Origin: Zygnema cylindricum
Lineage: Eukaryota > Streptophyta > Zygnematophyceae > Zygnematales > Zygnemataceae
Assembly (NCBI GenBank): GCA_037447655.1
Contig: JBBHKE010000121.1
Coordinates: 124,001-188,000 of the forward strand
Length of the DNA stretch: 64,000 nt
Direction: 5' to 3'
The notes below the pieces were generated by a model. That model saw only the letters and a program-made list of their open reading frames with translations. It ran no database searches and was not told the DNA's origin. Every line of letters starts with the position of its first letter. The stretch's first letter is position 1. Below are positions 51,301 to 61,674 of the stretch, one piece after another. Made by a program: the position numbers and the translations under genes.

Positions 51301-51321
51301 AACTGGTTGTTTTGCAATTGT
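35170..51321 (-). CDS. LRR receptor-like kinase with three hydrophobic segments (N-terminus beyond or unseen)
   Basis: Exons in coding order: 51321-51250, 50252-50181, 48709-48638, 41437-41233, 40949-40846, 40494-40286, 40074-39275, 38896-38767, 38557-38490, 38311-38222, 37837-37701, about 37422-37333, 37171-37019 and 36357-35170. Phases agree at every join, including the long jump from the last LRR exon to 41437. The product would carry LRRs, a short Cys-containing stretch, three membrane segments, a Ser/Pro-rich juxtamembrane region, a kinase and a tail of nearly 400 residues. Plant LRR kinases normally have one membrane span. Such kinases sense extracellular ligands and phosphorylate cytoplasmic partners; no ligand can be suggested. 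The start codon and earlier exons were not found. An LTR element and long purine or pyrimidine tracts lie in the introns. Confidence 0.75.
37019..39275 (-). CDS. Receptor kinase: catalytic domain exons
   Basis: The kinase core reads through consecutive exons. [18 protein letters not shown] holds the helix C region, DRLHG joins to [22 protein letters not shown], and [20 protein letters not shown] holds the catalytic HRD with Asp and Asn. [10 protein letters not shown] holds the metal-binding [23 protein letters not shown] has APD instead of the usual [17 protein letters not shown] and [11 protein letters not shown] follow. All catalytic residues are present, so activity is likely. The exon near 37333-37422 must be 91 nt to keep frame; its boundary here is good to about one base. 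Confidence 0.88.
39275..40074 (-). CDS. Receptor kinase: juxtamembrane region and glycine loop exon
   Basis: About 266 codons. The first two thirds are Ser/Pro/Gly-rich without domain. Then [20 protein letters not shown] leads into [11 protein letters not shown] (nucleotide-binding loop) and [10 protein letters not shown] (invariant Lys). The donor follows FKAE. The acceptor is TTTAAACAG at 40075. The sequence style resembles PERK and related kinases. Confidence 0.88.
40286..41437 (-). CDS. Receptor kinase: membrane-segment exons
   Basis: Exon 41437-41233 encodes a Cys-containing stretch ([18 protein letters not shown]) and ends in the hydrophobic [15 protein letters not shown]. Exon 40949-40846 encodes [10 protein letters not shown] and [12 protein letters not shown]. 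Exon 40494-40286 encodes [17 protein letters not shown] and [20 protein letters not shown]. This makes three likely membrane helices, where one is usual. An odd number fits an outside LRR region with an inside kinase. Confidence 0.72.
41504..42233 (-). repeat. LARD-like element 3' LTR
   Basis: Pairs with 45881-46608. Near its right end it contains GCAACGAAACTACTTCGTCGC and GCGACGAAACTAATTCGTCGC, two adjacent near-perfect hairpins. Confidence 0.88.
42234..42248 (-). promoter_or_regulatory. LARD-like element polypurine tract
   Basis: Minus strand CAGTAAGAGGGGGAA ends directly at the 3' LTR. Confidence 0.8.
45041..45293. repeat. Tandem duplication of about 129 bp inside the LARD-like element
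   Basis: Two nearly identical units starting CTTCATCTTCGTCAATTC, offset by 129 bases. Replication slippage or template switching during reverse transcription would explain it. Confidence 0.8.
45864..45878 (-). promoter_or_regulatory. LARD-like element primer binding site
   Basis: Minus strand TGGTATCGGAGCAGG, two bases inside the 5' LTR. It shares its first 12 bases with the gypsy primer site at 8101-8117 and is of tRNA-iMet type. Confidence 0.8.
45881..46608 (-). repeat. LARD-like element 5' LTR
   Basis: Pairs with 41504-42233 with scattered substitutions and small indels. The primer binding site lies just inside. Confidence 0.88.
46615..48368. repeat. Polypyrimidine tract (plus strand), RLK intron
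   Basis: About 1.75 kb of almost pure C and T on the plus strand, in varied CCCTCT words rather than a simple unit. It creates long spurious open frames on both strands. On the coding strand of the receptor kinase it is polypurine. Confidence 0.9.
48638..48709 (-). CDS. LRR exon 3 of the receptor kinase
   Basis: 72 nt flanked by CTTTTTCACAG-type acceptor and GTAAGAC donor on the minus strand. Encodes [20 protein letters not shown], one plant-type LRR (LxxNxLSGxIPxxIGxL). Same phase as the other LRR exons. Confidence 0.85.
49000..49690. repeat. Polypyrimidine tract, second block
   Basis: C/T-rich on the plus strand, preceded at 48900-49000 by a short G/A-rich stretch of opposite polarity. 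It lies in the intron between LRR exons 2 and 3. Confidence 0.85.
49880..50160. repeat. Polypyrimidine tract, third block
   Basis: C/T-rich on the plus strand, ending just before LRR exon 2. Confidence 0.8.
50181..50252 (-). CDS. LRR exon 2 of the receptor kinase
   Basis: 72 nt encoding [20 protein letters not shown] and the first bases of the next unit. GTAAGACA donor at the low-coordinate end and ATCGCAG acceptor at the high end. Confidence 0.85.
50500..51062. repeat. Polypyrimidine tract, fourth block
   Basis: C/T-rich on the plus strand, in the intron between LRR exons 1 and 2. Includes a short tandem of CTCCCTCCTTTCCCCTCTCC-like units near 50910-50960. Confidence 0.85.
51250..51321 (-). 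CDS. LRR exon 1 (first seen) of the receptor kinase
   Basis: 72 nt encoding [20 protein letters not shown], with TTTTCACAG acceptor and GTAAGACAG donor. No further LRR exon was found above it up to the gap at 54439, so earlier exons may lie outside or be hidden in the purine-rich DNA. Confidence 0.85.
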
Positions 51322-51489
51322 CTGTGAAAATGGACACCCACAAAGCCATTCATAAAATAGTATAGATAAAAAAAAGTCATCAAGCAAAAAAAAAAAAAAT
51401 GACAATTTCTCGAAGACATTGTTACACAAACCAACTTCTAATTCACGTAAATTTCTACAAAGACGTTTTCCATTTCTATAAAGACCACT

Positions 51490-52600
51490 TTTGAGAGGGG
51501 GGGAATGGTGAACAAGGAGAAGGTCAAAGGAAAAGAGGGGGAGAGGAAGGGCGATCAGGGGGGAGAAGGAGAAAAAGAGGGGAAGGGTGAGGGGGCTAGA
51601 GGGAGGGCTAGGGGGGAAGTGGGAAAGATGTGGAGAGAGGAACAAAGTAAAAGGAGAAATAGGTGAGAATGGAAGAGGGGAGGAGAAAGAGAGAGTGTGA
51701 GAAGGAGATGGGGAGGAATAGGGAAAGGGGGAAAGTGCTAGAAGGGTAGAGAGAAAGAGAGGTTAGAAAAAGGGAGAGAGGGCACGGGCGGGGAAAATGT
51801 CAAAAGAAAGGGAGAGGTAGAGGGCAAAAGCATAGCTAGAGTGAAAGGAAGAAGGAGAGGGAAAAAGGGAGGGAGAGGGAAGGGATGATGGCGCGAGAGG
51901 GTGAGATGGGGACAAGGTGGAAAGGGTACAAAAGGGCAAGGGGAAAAGGTGGAATGGGGGATTGTGAGGAGGCGGGAGGCACGGATACAGGATAATATTA
52001 AGAGAGGTGGAGAGGGTGAGAGATAAAGAAACGGTGATGGGAAGAGGCGAAGACATGGAGGGGGGTGGAGATGAAAAAGGGGGGTTAGAGGAAATGGCAA
52101 GAAAAGGAGGGGGAGAGAGAGGAAGAGGGAGATGGAGGGGAAAAGGGGGAGAAGAGGAATTTAAAAAAGGGTTGAGGGATAGAGGGATAAGGAGGAAGAG
52201 GGGAAGAGGAGAAGAGGACGAGAGAGGGAGAGGGGAAGCTGGGGGAGAGGGGAGAGGTCAAAGGTGAAAGAGAGTAAGAGAGGGGTAGAGGGGTAAAGGC
52301 AGAGTGGGGTAGACGGAGAGAGAGGAGGAGAGAGCGGGAGAGAGCGGGAGAGAGGGAGAAAAGGACGGGGACGGTGTAAAGCGAGAAGACGAGAGGGTGA
52401 GTGGAAGAAAGGTGAGAGAGAGGAGAGAGAGGCGAAGGAGACAGTGGCGAAAGTGGGAGTGAGATGGATAGGGAGAGATCGAAAAAAATTGGAAAGGGGG
52501 TATAAAGAGACGGAAATAAGGGAGAAAGGGAGAAAGAGAGGATAATGGACAGGGAGAGGGAGTGAAAGGTGGAGTGGAAACGGGAAAAAGAGTGAGACGG
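51490..52600. repeat. Polypurine tract (plus strand)
   Basis: About 1.1 kb of G/A-rich DNA on the plus strand, opposite in polarity to the blocks below 51.1 kb. No simple repeat unit. Long open frames in it are compositional. Confidence 0.9.
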
Positions 52601-53560
52601 ATTGTGTTGACAATTGAAAATCTTTATTTCAGTAGATGGGGCTGTGAGAGAAGACTAAAATAACTCAGAATATTTTCTAAGTAGTGTGCTGCAATACTTA
52701 CCATAATTAGTGTTACTATACTTACCATAATTAGTGTTACTGTACAAAAGTACAATAGAGTGTATTGTACTTTTACAGGGACACGCCTTGGCAAGAGAAA
52801 CGTATGCGGGTTTTACGGAGTGGTGCCCACAATCAGTTACACGCGTCACGCAAGAAACGATTTGATTCACCGGATTGAACCAACGAAATCTGAACCGGTT
52901 ATTTCGGAAATATATGGTACGGTTCGACGTTATGATTGTTGATTACATTTGTGCCAACGGACGCGATTCACCTGGGACCACAAGCGTGATTCACGTGGGA
53001 CCACAAGTGACGAAGCACTCAGGTGCTTTGTACTACACTGCCACAGTCAGTTGTACTTTAGCAACTACCACTGACTAAGCACCTGAAAATATTTAAAAAA
53101 CATTGTTTTGTAGTTTAGTGTAATAAAAAATTGTGTTTTAATAATTAGGTCTTTGGAAAATAATAATTAGGTTTTTGGAGGTACTCACAGTACAATATAG
53201 TACAGGCAGGATACTTTGTCGTAAATCTGGATAGTCTTATAGTACGCTTACCCGAATTAGTGTGACCAGTAGATACTCACTGTGAGTATATGGTTTAGGA
53301 CTTAGCGAGTTTTGTAGTATACAGTTTTGGGAATATGATTTTCAAACAGCAATTTTTGGGAAACTTCCACACACATATCTTATGGTTTAGTGGGTCATTT
53401 GGGCTGCAATTTCGGGAATTGCCATTTTAGTGTGTTGTGTATCACTTTGACAAATTTGAGGCATATTAGCCAATTGAGTCATATTTTGTGTTGGATCAAA
53501 GTTGGCTGTTCAATAGGTGTTTTGATAGCTTCTGTTGTTTTTAATGTCTACTTCCACTAC
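52600..53560. other. Mixed-composition island between polypurine tracts
   Basis: About 950 bases of ordinary composition with a short tandem of ACTTACCATAATTAGTGTT (about 52697-52741). No LRR exon or other gene recognised. Confidence 0.5.
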
Positions 53561-53594
53561 TACTGCTGGTTCTCCTCCCGCAACAGTGGTTGGA

Positions 53595-54438
53595 GAACAA
53601 CAGATTGGAAGAGGGATAGGAAGATGGAAAGGTAGAGGGACAAGGAGCCAAATAGGGAGAGAACAACAGGAGTGGGCGGGAGAGGGAGAGCTAAAGAAGG
53701 CTGGAGGAGGGGATGGGTAATTGGAAAAAAAAAAGATAGGGGGTATGGGGAGAGAATGGTCGAGAGGTAAAAGGGGAGAGAGGGGTGTTGAGAGCGAGGG
53801 AGACAGAGGGATCACGAAGGGGAAAGAGCGAGTGGGTGAGAATCGCAGAGAGAGGGAGAGGGAAAGGAAAAGAGAGACGGAGAGAGAGAAAGGGAGTGAA
53901 AGGTTGAAAGAGAAAAGTGGGAAAGAGAGAGGGAGAGGTAGAGAGAAAGGGCGATGGTGATGGGGGGGCGTTATGAGAGGAGAAGGGGGGAAGGTAGGGG
54001 AGGGGAAAGGGTGGGAACGGGCAAAAGGGAAAGAGGAGGAAAGGACGAGAGGGGGAGGGGGCGAGAGGCGTAAAGGGGAGGATGAGGAGAGGAAATAAGG
54101 GGATGGAGATGAGAAGAAAGGGTGGTTGAGTGAGAGAGAGAAAGAGAGGGAGAAGAGGTAGGCCGAGAGGCAAAGATGTTAGAAGAGAAGAATGGAGTGA
54201 TAAGAGGGAGCGAAAAATGGCTGCTGGGTTAGCGAGGGAGCGGAAAAGAGGGGGTGTGGGGGATAAAGTTAGAAGAAGAAATGGGGGGGAGAGTTTGAGA
54301 AGAAGTGGGGTACGAGGAGAGGGAGAAGGGAGAGGGGGGACAGGGAGAAAGAAATGCAAGTGGAAGAGGAGGGGGAGGGAGAAGATAACAAGAAGGGGAG
54401 AGGGGAAATGGGAGTGGGGGGGAGAAAAGCAGAGGGAA
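53595..54438. repeat. Polypurine tract ending at an assembly gap
   Basis: G/A-rich on the plus strand, running into 10 N at 54439-54448 followed by about 20 C. The gap is probably an assembly failure in simple sequence. Confidence 0.88.
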
Positions 54439-54719
54439 NNNNNNNNNNACCCCCCCCCCCCCCCCCCCCTATTACGTTTGCTTGTATAACTTAATAAATA
54501 CATCTTTTTTATTTTAACAACGATGTTGGTATTTTCATCTGTTGATATTATTAGATTTTTATGGTATTTTCTAGGTCTAAATAGTTCAGTACAAATAGGA
54601 AAAGAAAAAGGCAGACAGCCTGCCTCCCACTTCTCTCTCTACCCACCATACTTGTTGTAGTCACTGAGGGGTAGAGAGGGTGATTGAGCCATGGCTGTCC
54701 TAGCTGGACTAAAGAGTGA

Positions 54720-54806
54720 CTTATGTCACTCTCAACAAAAGGTTGAGTCCGGCAAGATTCGAACCTCTGACCGGCAGAGCGCGGCGTAGCCGTTAGCTCT
54801 ATCCAG
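54720..54806 (-). repeat. tRNA-like fragment (candidate tRNA-derived SINE)
   Basis: Minus strand carries a perfect B-box GGTTCGAATC (54756-54765) preceded by AGAGCTAACGG, which resembles an A-box region, at about tRNA spacing. It is followed by an inverted pair GAGAGTGACATAAGTCACTC. This fits a tRNA-derived SINE head or a decayed tRNA. No intact cloverleaf was confirmed. Confidence 0.4.
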
Positions 54807-55517
54807 TCTGTCGTAGAATTCCGTTAGGATACATTAGATTTGATAATTATTTAAACAGTGTTAAGACCATGAATTCGATTAACGGAATGACGAGCGAAAA
54901 GACATAGAACGAAGTGTTATATAGTGCGAACATTATCTCGCACGAAACAAATGAATCGGACATTTGTTTCGACGGCCAACATTTAATCTTGGATTTAATC
55001 CGACAGCGTATATCACTGCCGAGATCGCGGAATGGTCACTTTAGCGTTTATAGACGTGGCATGACGTGGCGACACGTGGAGGGATAACATTTGGTAGTAG
55101 GAATTCCAGGGAACATATTGACGAGTTAAAAGTGGACACGCGTCCACTCAATGGCCTTGCCGTACACATGCCGTATAGAAAGTACATCGGTCGTAGTACC
55201 TTTTTGTACCCTACAGTTATTTGATAGGTTCGTACGTCAGTAGATAGGGGTTGTGAGAGGGGTTTAGGACTTAGAGAAATTGGTAGGTAGTGACCTCTCT
55301 CCCTTTAAGAGTGTGTATAAACTTGGCATCTTTGCAACCTCATAACTAATCGGTTGGTTAGCCGTTTTCAGTTATTCTTTTTGCTACGGACTCAGGGGAG
55401 TCCAGGCTACACAAGGGTGCAGTCTGACTGTCACGTTGCCTTTTTGGGCAGCAGTGGTTGTGGCTTGAAGTGGGTTAGTTAAAAACTATCTAGAGGCTTC
55501 CTGAATTTTGTAGTCCA

Positions 55518-56431
55518 ATGGAGGACACAAAATTGCAGGTTATGGGCCCACCTTCTAGGGTGCCCACCTTCAATGGAGGTGGGTTCATCTATTGGGAAGC
55601 CATGATGATGGGGGCTTTGTGCGAAAAACGATACTGGGGTATCGTTAGTGGACAAGTGAAACGTCGACCTTCGAGAACTCCACCAGGATTTGGAGGAGTA
55701 AGGTTTCATGCAGCAGCGACGGCTTAGCGGAGGAGGCAGATGATGGGGACAGCAGTGTGTCCAAAAAAGGCAAAGGGAAAAAGACACCCATGACTCCTAT
55801 TGCCACGGCAATTGGAGCGGCGATTGTGAAGACCGTGGAAAACGATACTCAAATGTGGGAAGACGTAAACATGACTGCCAACAACTTCATTCTAATGCAC
55901 CTCACTCAAGCTTTAGCCACCCCTCACCTTCACATTTACAAGGCCGAGGAGTTGTGGGTGAGTTTAGTGGAGATCTATAGAGCTGGAACTATTCAGGAGC
56001 TCCAGTTGGCTGAGCAGAAGCTAGTGAGTAACACTTACAAAGGAGGAAAGATGTTAGATTATTCTAGTGACCTTATTTGTTTGTATATGGAGATGGAAAG
56101 TGCCGGGTGGATAGGTACAATGAAGATGAAAGTTAACACTCTCATCATGAAGTTACCAGACGAGTACGACAACATAGTGTACCGAGTACAAGAAATGACT
56201 GATAGTTCATTGAAGTGGAATACAGTGGTTCGGATGATACTTGTGCAGGAAAACACCATGGAGATTAGAAGAGGAGGAAAGAGCATTCAAGCTCTAGCTG
56301 TAGGAGGGGACCGATGGGGGAAGGATCCGAAGAAACCGTACAAAAGGGAAAGAGATTAGCCTGGACGACCGAGGCCCCCAAAAGGCCTTTGTCATTTTTG
56401 CAAAAAGCCAAGACACTTTATCGCGGATTGT
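55518..56431 (+). pseudogene. Copia gag with zinc knuckle
   Basis: Starts MEDTKLQVMGPPSRVPTFNG, breaks after FHAAATA, and resumes in another frame from 55757 with a UBN2-type gag core (ELWVSLVEIY, MKVNTLIMKLPDEYD). A CCHC knuckle CHFCKKPRHFIADC lies at 56390-56431, beyond a stop at 56357. At least two frame breaks. Confidence 0.85.
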
Positions 56432-56446
56432 GTCAAGCTGTCGGAG

Positions 56447-56854
56447 ATGAGGCTCCAAGAGAACCGTGGAGGGGGTCCTTCCGGAGGGAAGAAAAAGGCA
56501 CTTGTGGTCACAAAGGTGACACGAGAAACCGAGAACAAGTCCTCTGAGGAGGATGGGGAGCTTCTTCTTGACGAGAGTCTGGAGGCGAAAGAGATCCCTC
56601 GGGAACAGAAGTGTGCCCTTAGAGCAATTCGGGAAGCTCCACAAGAAGGATGGATCATCAACTCAGGTGCATCCATGCATATGTGTCGTGATAAGCAACT
56701 CTTCACTAAGCTAAGAAAGATCCGTACTGTAGAGATAGAGTATGGGGATGGGAGAGTGGTTACTACAGATCTAGTGGGATCAGTAGGTTTGAAAGTCTTA
56801 GTGGAGGGTAAGACTTTTATACTCACTTTCTCATATGTGCTCTATATTCTTTAG
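56447..56854 (+). pseudogene. Copia protease region with altered active site
   Basis: The usual DSGA active site appears as WIINSGASMHMC, so the catalytic Asp is Asn. The frame ends at an in-frame TAG at 56852-56854 and continues in the same frame at 56882. This protease would be inactive. Confidence 0.85.
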
Positions 56855-56881
56855 CTAAGTAAAAATCTTGTCTCTACATCT

Positions 56882-57827
56882 GTGTTAGATGACAAAGAGT
56901 TTGATAACTTCACTAGAAAGGGAGTCTTTACACCTAAGTATGGGGATGAAGTTTACTTCACTGTAGATAAGGGTAGCCAAGGAATGTTTAGGCTTAACCT
57001 GAGTAATAAAAAGAAGAATGCTTATTATGTTGGTGTCCCAAAGTTGATGATTTGGCATAAGCGGTTCGGGCATGTGCACTTTGATAGGTTGAGGGAAATG
57101 AAGAAGCTTGGTGTAGTAGAAGGCATTCAGTTCAGTGATAATGAAATGGTGGATGATTGTAGTGGCTGTGCCCAAGGTAAGGCACACATACTTCCTTTTC
57201 CTAAAGCTACCACATATAGAGGGGGAAAGGTAGTAGATTTAATCCACACAGATATCTGGGGACCAGCAAAGGTCCCCTCTGTTGGAGGGAAAAGGTATAT
57301 GTTGACAATTACAGATGACTGGTCTAGGTACTCTAGAGTTTACTTTCTAAAAATAAAGTCTGAAACACCAACTTACTTCAAAGAATATAAAGCCTGAAGT
57401 GAGAAGTTGCGTGGAACCACCATTAAAAGAATAACGAGTGATAACGGGGGAGAATATACCTCTAACAAGTTTGAGGAATACTTGAGATGAGGGAGTTCAA
57501 CACCAGAAAACTGTACCACATAGTCCTAAACAAAATGAGGTAGTTTAGAGGTTAAACTGTACACTAGGAGATAGTGTATGCAGTATGTTGGCTAACAAGA
57601 ACATAGAAAAGAGATTTTTGGTAGAAGCCATGAACTGTGCCAACTATATTAAGAATAGAGTCCTTACCTCAGCAGTCAAAGGTATGACACATTATGAGAG
57701 ATGGGTTGGAAGGAAACCGGATATCTCTCACGTTAAAGTATTCGGTAGCCAAGTTTACAGTCTAGATATGGATAAGAAAAACTGGAAACTTGATGCTAAG
57801 GGAAAACCTGGATATTTAGTGGGGTAG
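56882..57827 (+). pseudogene. Copia integrase
   Basis: GAG-pre-integrase zinc motif (HKRFGHVHFDRL and CSGCAQGK), then the first catalytic Asp in HTDIWGP and the second in TSDNGGEYTS, which lies after a stop at 57395. Further stops and a frame change precede the C-terminal part (57585-57827, with HVKVFGSQVYSL). Not functional. Confidence 0.85.
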
Positions 57828-58004
57828 GATGAGGATGTCAAGGGATATAAGGTCTATGACTTAGCAAAAAAAGATATCATTCTGGTCAAACACCTAGTTG
57901 TCCTGGATGAAGGAAAGTCAATTGACCCCTTCAACTATACGAAAAAGATTAGAATCATATTTGAGTCCAAAAGTGAGGAGAACTCTGTTTTTCTCGAAAG
58001 GGAC

Positions 58005-59422
58005 ATGAGTGAGACAGTGATTGCAGGTTCAGGGGAGATCCAAGATACAGGAGGGATACCAGATACCTCAAATATTCATATGGACTCTGAGGAGACAGAG
58101 GAGGAGGAACCGGAATCAACTTCCATGGATAGGGGAGGGAATGAGACAGTAAGGAGAAACCCAAGACTTCCCTCTATTCCAGCGTCAAAGTTTGAAGGGG
58201 GGAGAACGAGCAGCAAAAGGATACAAGAGAAACAGGCTGCTCACAAGGTAACAAAGCTATCTCATCCTAATGAGCCTCTGTCATACTTGGAGGAAGTGAA
58301 CAGCCCAGAAAAGGATAGATGGATTAGAGCTATAAATGGTGAGATGGCTTCGATCATGGAAGCAAATACTTGGGAGCTAACGGATTGTCCTAGAGACAAA
58401 AAACCTATAAGTTGTAAATGGGTATTTAAACCAAATTTAAACCTAGATAATACCATTGAAAGATATAAGGCTCGCTTGGTAGCAAAGGGATTCACCCAAA
58501 AGGAGGGGATTGACTATGAGGAGACATTTGCTCTAGTTGTTCGTTTCCCATCAGTAAGGATTCTCCTCGGTCTAGCAGCGGAAGACATGGAAATCCATCT
58601 GATGGATAATAAGGCCACCTTCCTCAATGGTGAGTTAGAGGAAGAAATCTTCATGAGGCAACCAGAGGGGTTTGTGGAGGTTGGAGAAGAGAACTAAGTC
58701 TGTAGACTCATAAAGTCCTTATATGGACTTAAGCGGGCTCCTCGATAGTGGAATAAGAAACTAGATGAGTTTCTTACTAGTCTAGGATATATGTGGATCA
58801 GCTCAGACCATTTATCTATATGTTTGAAGATGAGGATGGTGTGATCTTTATTGCAATTTATGTGGATGATCTGCTGGTGTTAAGTAAGTCTTTCGAAAAG
58901 ATCAATAAGTTAAAGATAGCTCTTAGAAGTAGATTTGACATGAAAGATTTAGGGAAGGCAAGATATATTTTGGGAATTCAAATGGAAAGAGATAGGGGGA
59001 AAAGGATCATCAGACTCACTCAGAAAAATGCAATAGGTAATATGCTTGAGAAATTCCAGATGGAAAAGGCTAACACTTGTACCACTCCCATGGACTTGAA
59101 TAAAGTAAGTGATGGGAGTGTAGAATGAGGAGTCATGAGCTTAGATGATCAGATGAGTCCAGAGGAGAGAGAGTTTATGAAGTCTATCCTTTATACACAA
59201 GTCGCAGGAATTTTGATCTATTTTATGAATTGTACCAGGCCGGACATAGCGGCAGCAGTTGGAGTACTCAATAAGAGTCTTAATGATCCTATGAAGAGAG
59301 ACTGGGAGGCAGCCAAGAGAGTCATGAGATATCTGGTGGGAACCACAGAGTTATGGTTGCATTTGGAAGGGGAGCAAACTGACATCACTACTTGGAGTGA
59401 TGCCCGTTATGGACTCAAGTGA
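58005..59422 (+). pseudogene. Copia reverse transcriptase and truncated RNase H
   Basis: The RT contains WVFKPNLN, YKARLVAKGF, QKEGIDYEETFALVVRF and LYGLKRAPR, then the catalytic YVDDLL near 58860 in a different frame. RNase H begins TTWSDARYG and is cut short where the 115-bp repeat begins. Stops at 58695, 59126 and 59420. Confidence 0.88.
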
Positions 59423-59522
59423 GTCCAAGCTGCACAAAGGTGTAGTCAGACTGTCAGTTTGTCTTCTAGGGCAGCACTGGTTGTGGCTTGAAGTGGGTTA
59501 GCTAAAAACTATCTAGGGGCTT

Positions 59523-61227
59523 TGTTTATATGCAAAACGTGTTGGTGAGAAAAAAACACACAATTTGTTTTTATGAATATAGGTATAAAAAATGCAAAAA
59601 TATTTGAATAATGGTTCAAGACCTATACACATAGTGCGGCTACAAAAATCTCACAATTTGTGTTATAAATCGTGAAAAAAACATGTAACGCGGATCTTAA
59701 TGATGAAATTTTTATTATTTGATCCAATGTTGTATTACAATAGAGATGAATACAATATATCCTGCAAGCGAGGTACATAAACGCGGTGTATAAACGTGGT
59801 ATAGGTATCGCCTTTATTATGCTAGCAGGCCCATCCGCTTTGATAATATTTTTTCTTTAGTATCCCCAACAAGAGTATTAATGTTATCAACCGGTATAAA
59901 CCAATCGCTTTACCAATTGGAAATATAAGATAGTAGTTGAAAAACGAAGCATATCTTTCCCCATGAGTTTTTGTGCTCATTATGATTATACTGTTGAGTT
60001 ACTAATGGATTTTTGTTTGAAAGATACTAGCCTTTTACACTAAATCTCCTTAAAAAACGCATACGCTATAAGAACTTTGTGTTATCCTGTATTAAATACA
60101 TTTTCAAAATCATGCATCGCGCATCTAAAAATTGATATCAATGGAGTTCACTTGTCGATACACATGTTTTTTATTGTCATTTGGTCATAAATTTTGTGAA
60201 CATTATAACGTTGTACATCGTTTTCTACTTCAAAAGTTCAACTTTTAAATATGCCCCGTAAAGTCTTTGACAACCTTCATTTATATGTACCATGTTAGAT
60301 GTCATGTTTCTTATGTTTTCGTTTTATGTTTTCCGTAGTTTGCCGCGCAGGTTGTGCTCAAAAGCCATACCCAATGGTTACGAAAAGTCGCATCAATGAA
60401 AATTAGAGACTGTATAAATATGTGTACTGTAACATTCATTTTATCGTATTCCTACATTATTTTGGAAATTCCATTTTGCTAGTTTCAACATCGACTATGT
60501 TTAAATTTGGTCCTAAGCAAAATAGTGAAAATTGTGATGCCTTTGGTGAAAATTTAACCTTCAATATTTGCCTTGTTTACAAGCAAATACGGGAAAAAAG
60601 TTTACCAACCAAATTTGGTCAAACACCTACTATTTTTATACATTTCATGATGTGGTGATGTTGGCTATTGCAACCGATCAAAAGCACTCCTACTAAAGTT
60701 TGAAGGTACTTATTCTTGACCTTCTATATCGCATGCGCAATACATCGGTAGCAACAACTTTCACGAGGTGCATAGGCTCACAATGTGGCGATGTGATCTC
60801 TTTTATTTATTTTTAATGTTTGTTATTTCACAATGTCAAAATTTATAGCACTCGCTTTTCATAAATTGATTTATAACCAATTTGGCCATTAAATTATTAC
60901 GGACAAAATTGACAAACCGCTAAACCATCATAAAACCAAATTTTTATTATGCGGGCTTAGCGCCATTTGCCTTTGAACAACCGTTTTGCACAAAACACAC
61001 TTGACTTAGTAGGTCTATTGTAGGACTCGAATAATAATTGGACGAATCAAATTTGTCTTTGCAGCGATTATAACGTATCCTATAAATCTCACTGCGTATC
61101 ATATTGTTATGCTTTTGCTTTTGACTTACTTTCCATTAGACCGAGGTTCCATCAAGAAGTTTTTGTGATTGTATGGACAACATTATTGGTTGTAATGTAT
61201 AGGAGTTTGTGCCAACGGGTAGTGTTT
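59523..61227. other. Stretch without recognised gene
   Basis: AT-rich DNA with short open frames only. No repeat or element end recognised apart from the copia boundary at 59522. Confidence 0.45.
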
Positions 61228-61235
61228 GTAAACAA

Positions 61236-61674
61236 GCGTGTTATGTATCCGTAGCCATCTGCCGATAACCTATATGTATGTTTTTTGACTTATCGATACG
61301 TGTTGTATTGGTCCTGTTTATAGATAACCGAACTATCTCAAAAAAAAACTGTTTTATTGCAATAAATAACCACTAAATATCGAGCTCAATATTATTGGCG
61401 ATTATTGTACAGTTCTAACCGTACAATTTTATCATTGTGCACGAAAGTACGGAATGGATTATCACACATGGCATGCCACACTATGTGATGTATAAAATAT
61501 AATACATTATAATATAACGTAGCATGATATCGTCTGCTACATTTTCTGCACTTACCAGCGACAAGAAATTTGTTAGGCCCTGGAGCGACATACCAGGACC
61601 CCTCACTGTTTGATAACATATAACTATCACTATCGGTTTTATCCCGATAAGTTTTGACCCGATGGACAACATTA
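61236..61674. mobile_element. Non-autonomous hAT-type element, copy 3 (diverged)
   Basis: Ends GCGTGTTATGTATCC and GATGGACAACATTA are diverged forms of the family ends. The 8-bp duplication GTAAACAA is exact at 61228-61235 and 61675-61682. The interior keeps CGATA-type words. It is shorter and more decayed than copies 1 and 2. Confidence 0.78.

Larger units (their letters stand above)
55228..59522 (+). mobile_element. Decayed Ty1/copia retrotransposon
   Basis: Order on the plus strand is leader, gag, zinc knuckle, protease, integrase, reverse transcriptase and RNase H start, the copia order. The frame is broken many times. No 3' LTR was found. A 115-bp direct repeat flanks the coding part (55385-55499 and 59408-59522). 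The leader (55228-55430) matches the reverse complement of 63803-64000, which belongs to another member of the family. Clearly dead. Confidence 0.9.

Noticed and set aside
53691-54503. Open frame of 270 codons on the minus strand
   Set aside because: It runs through the assembly gap and purine-rich simple sequence. It is compositional only.
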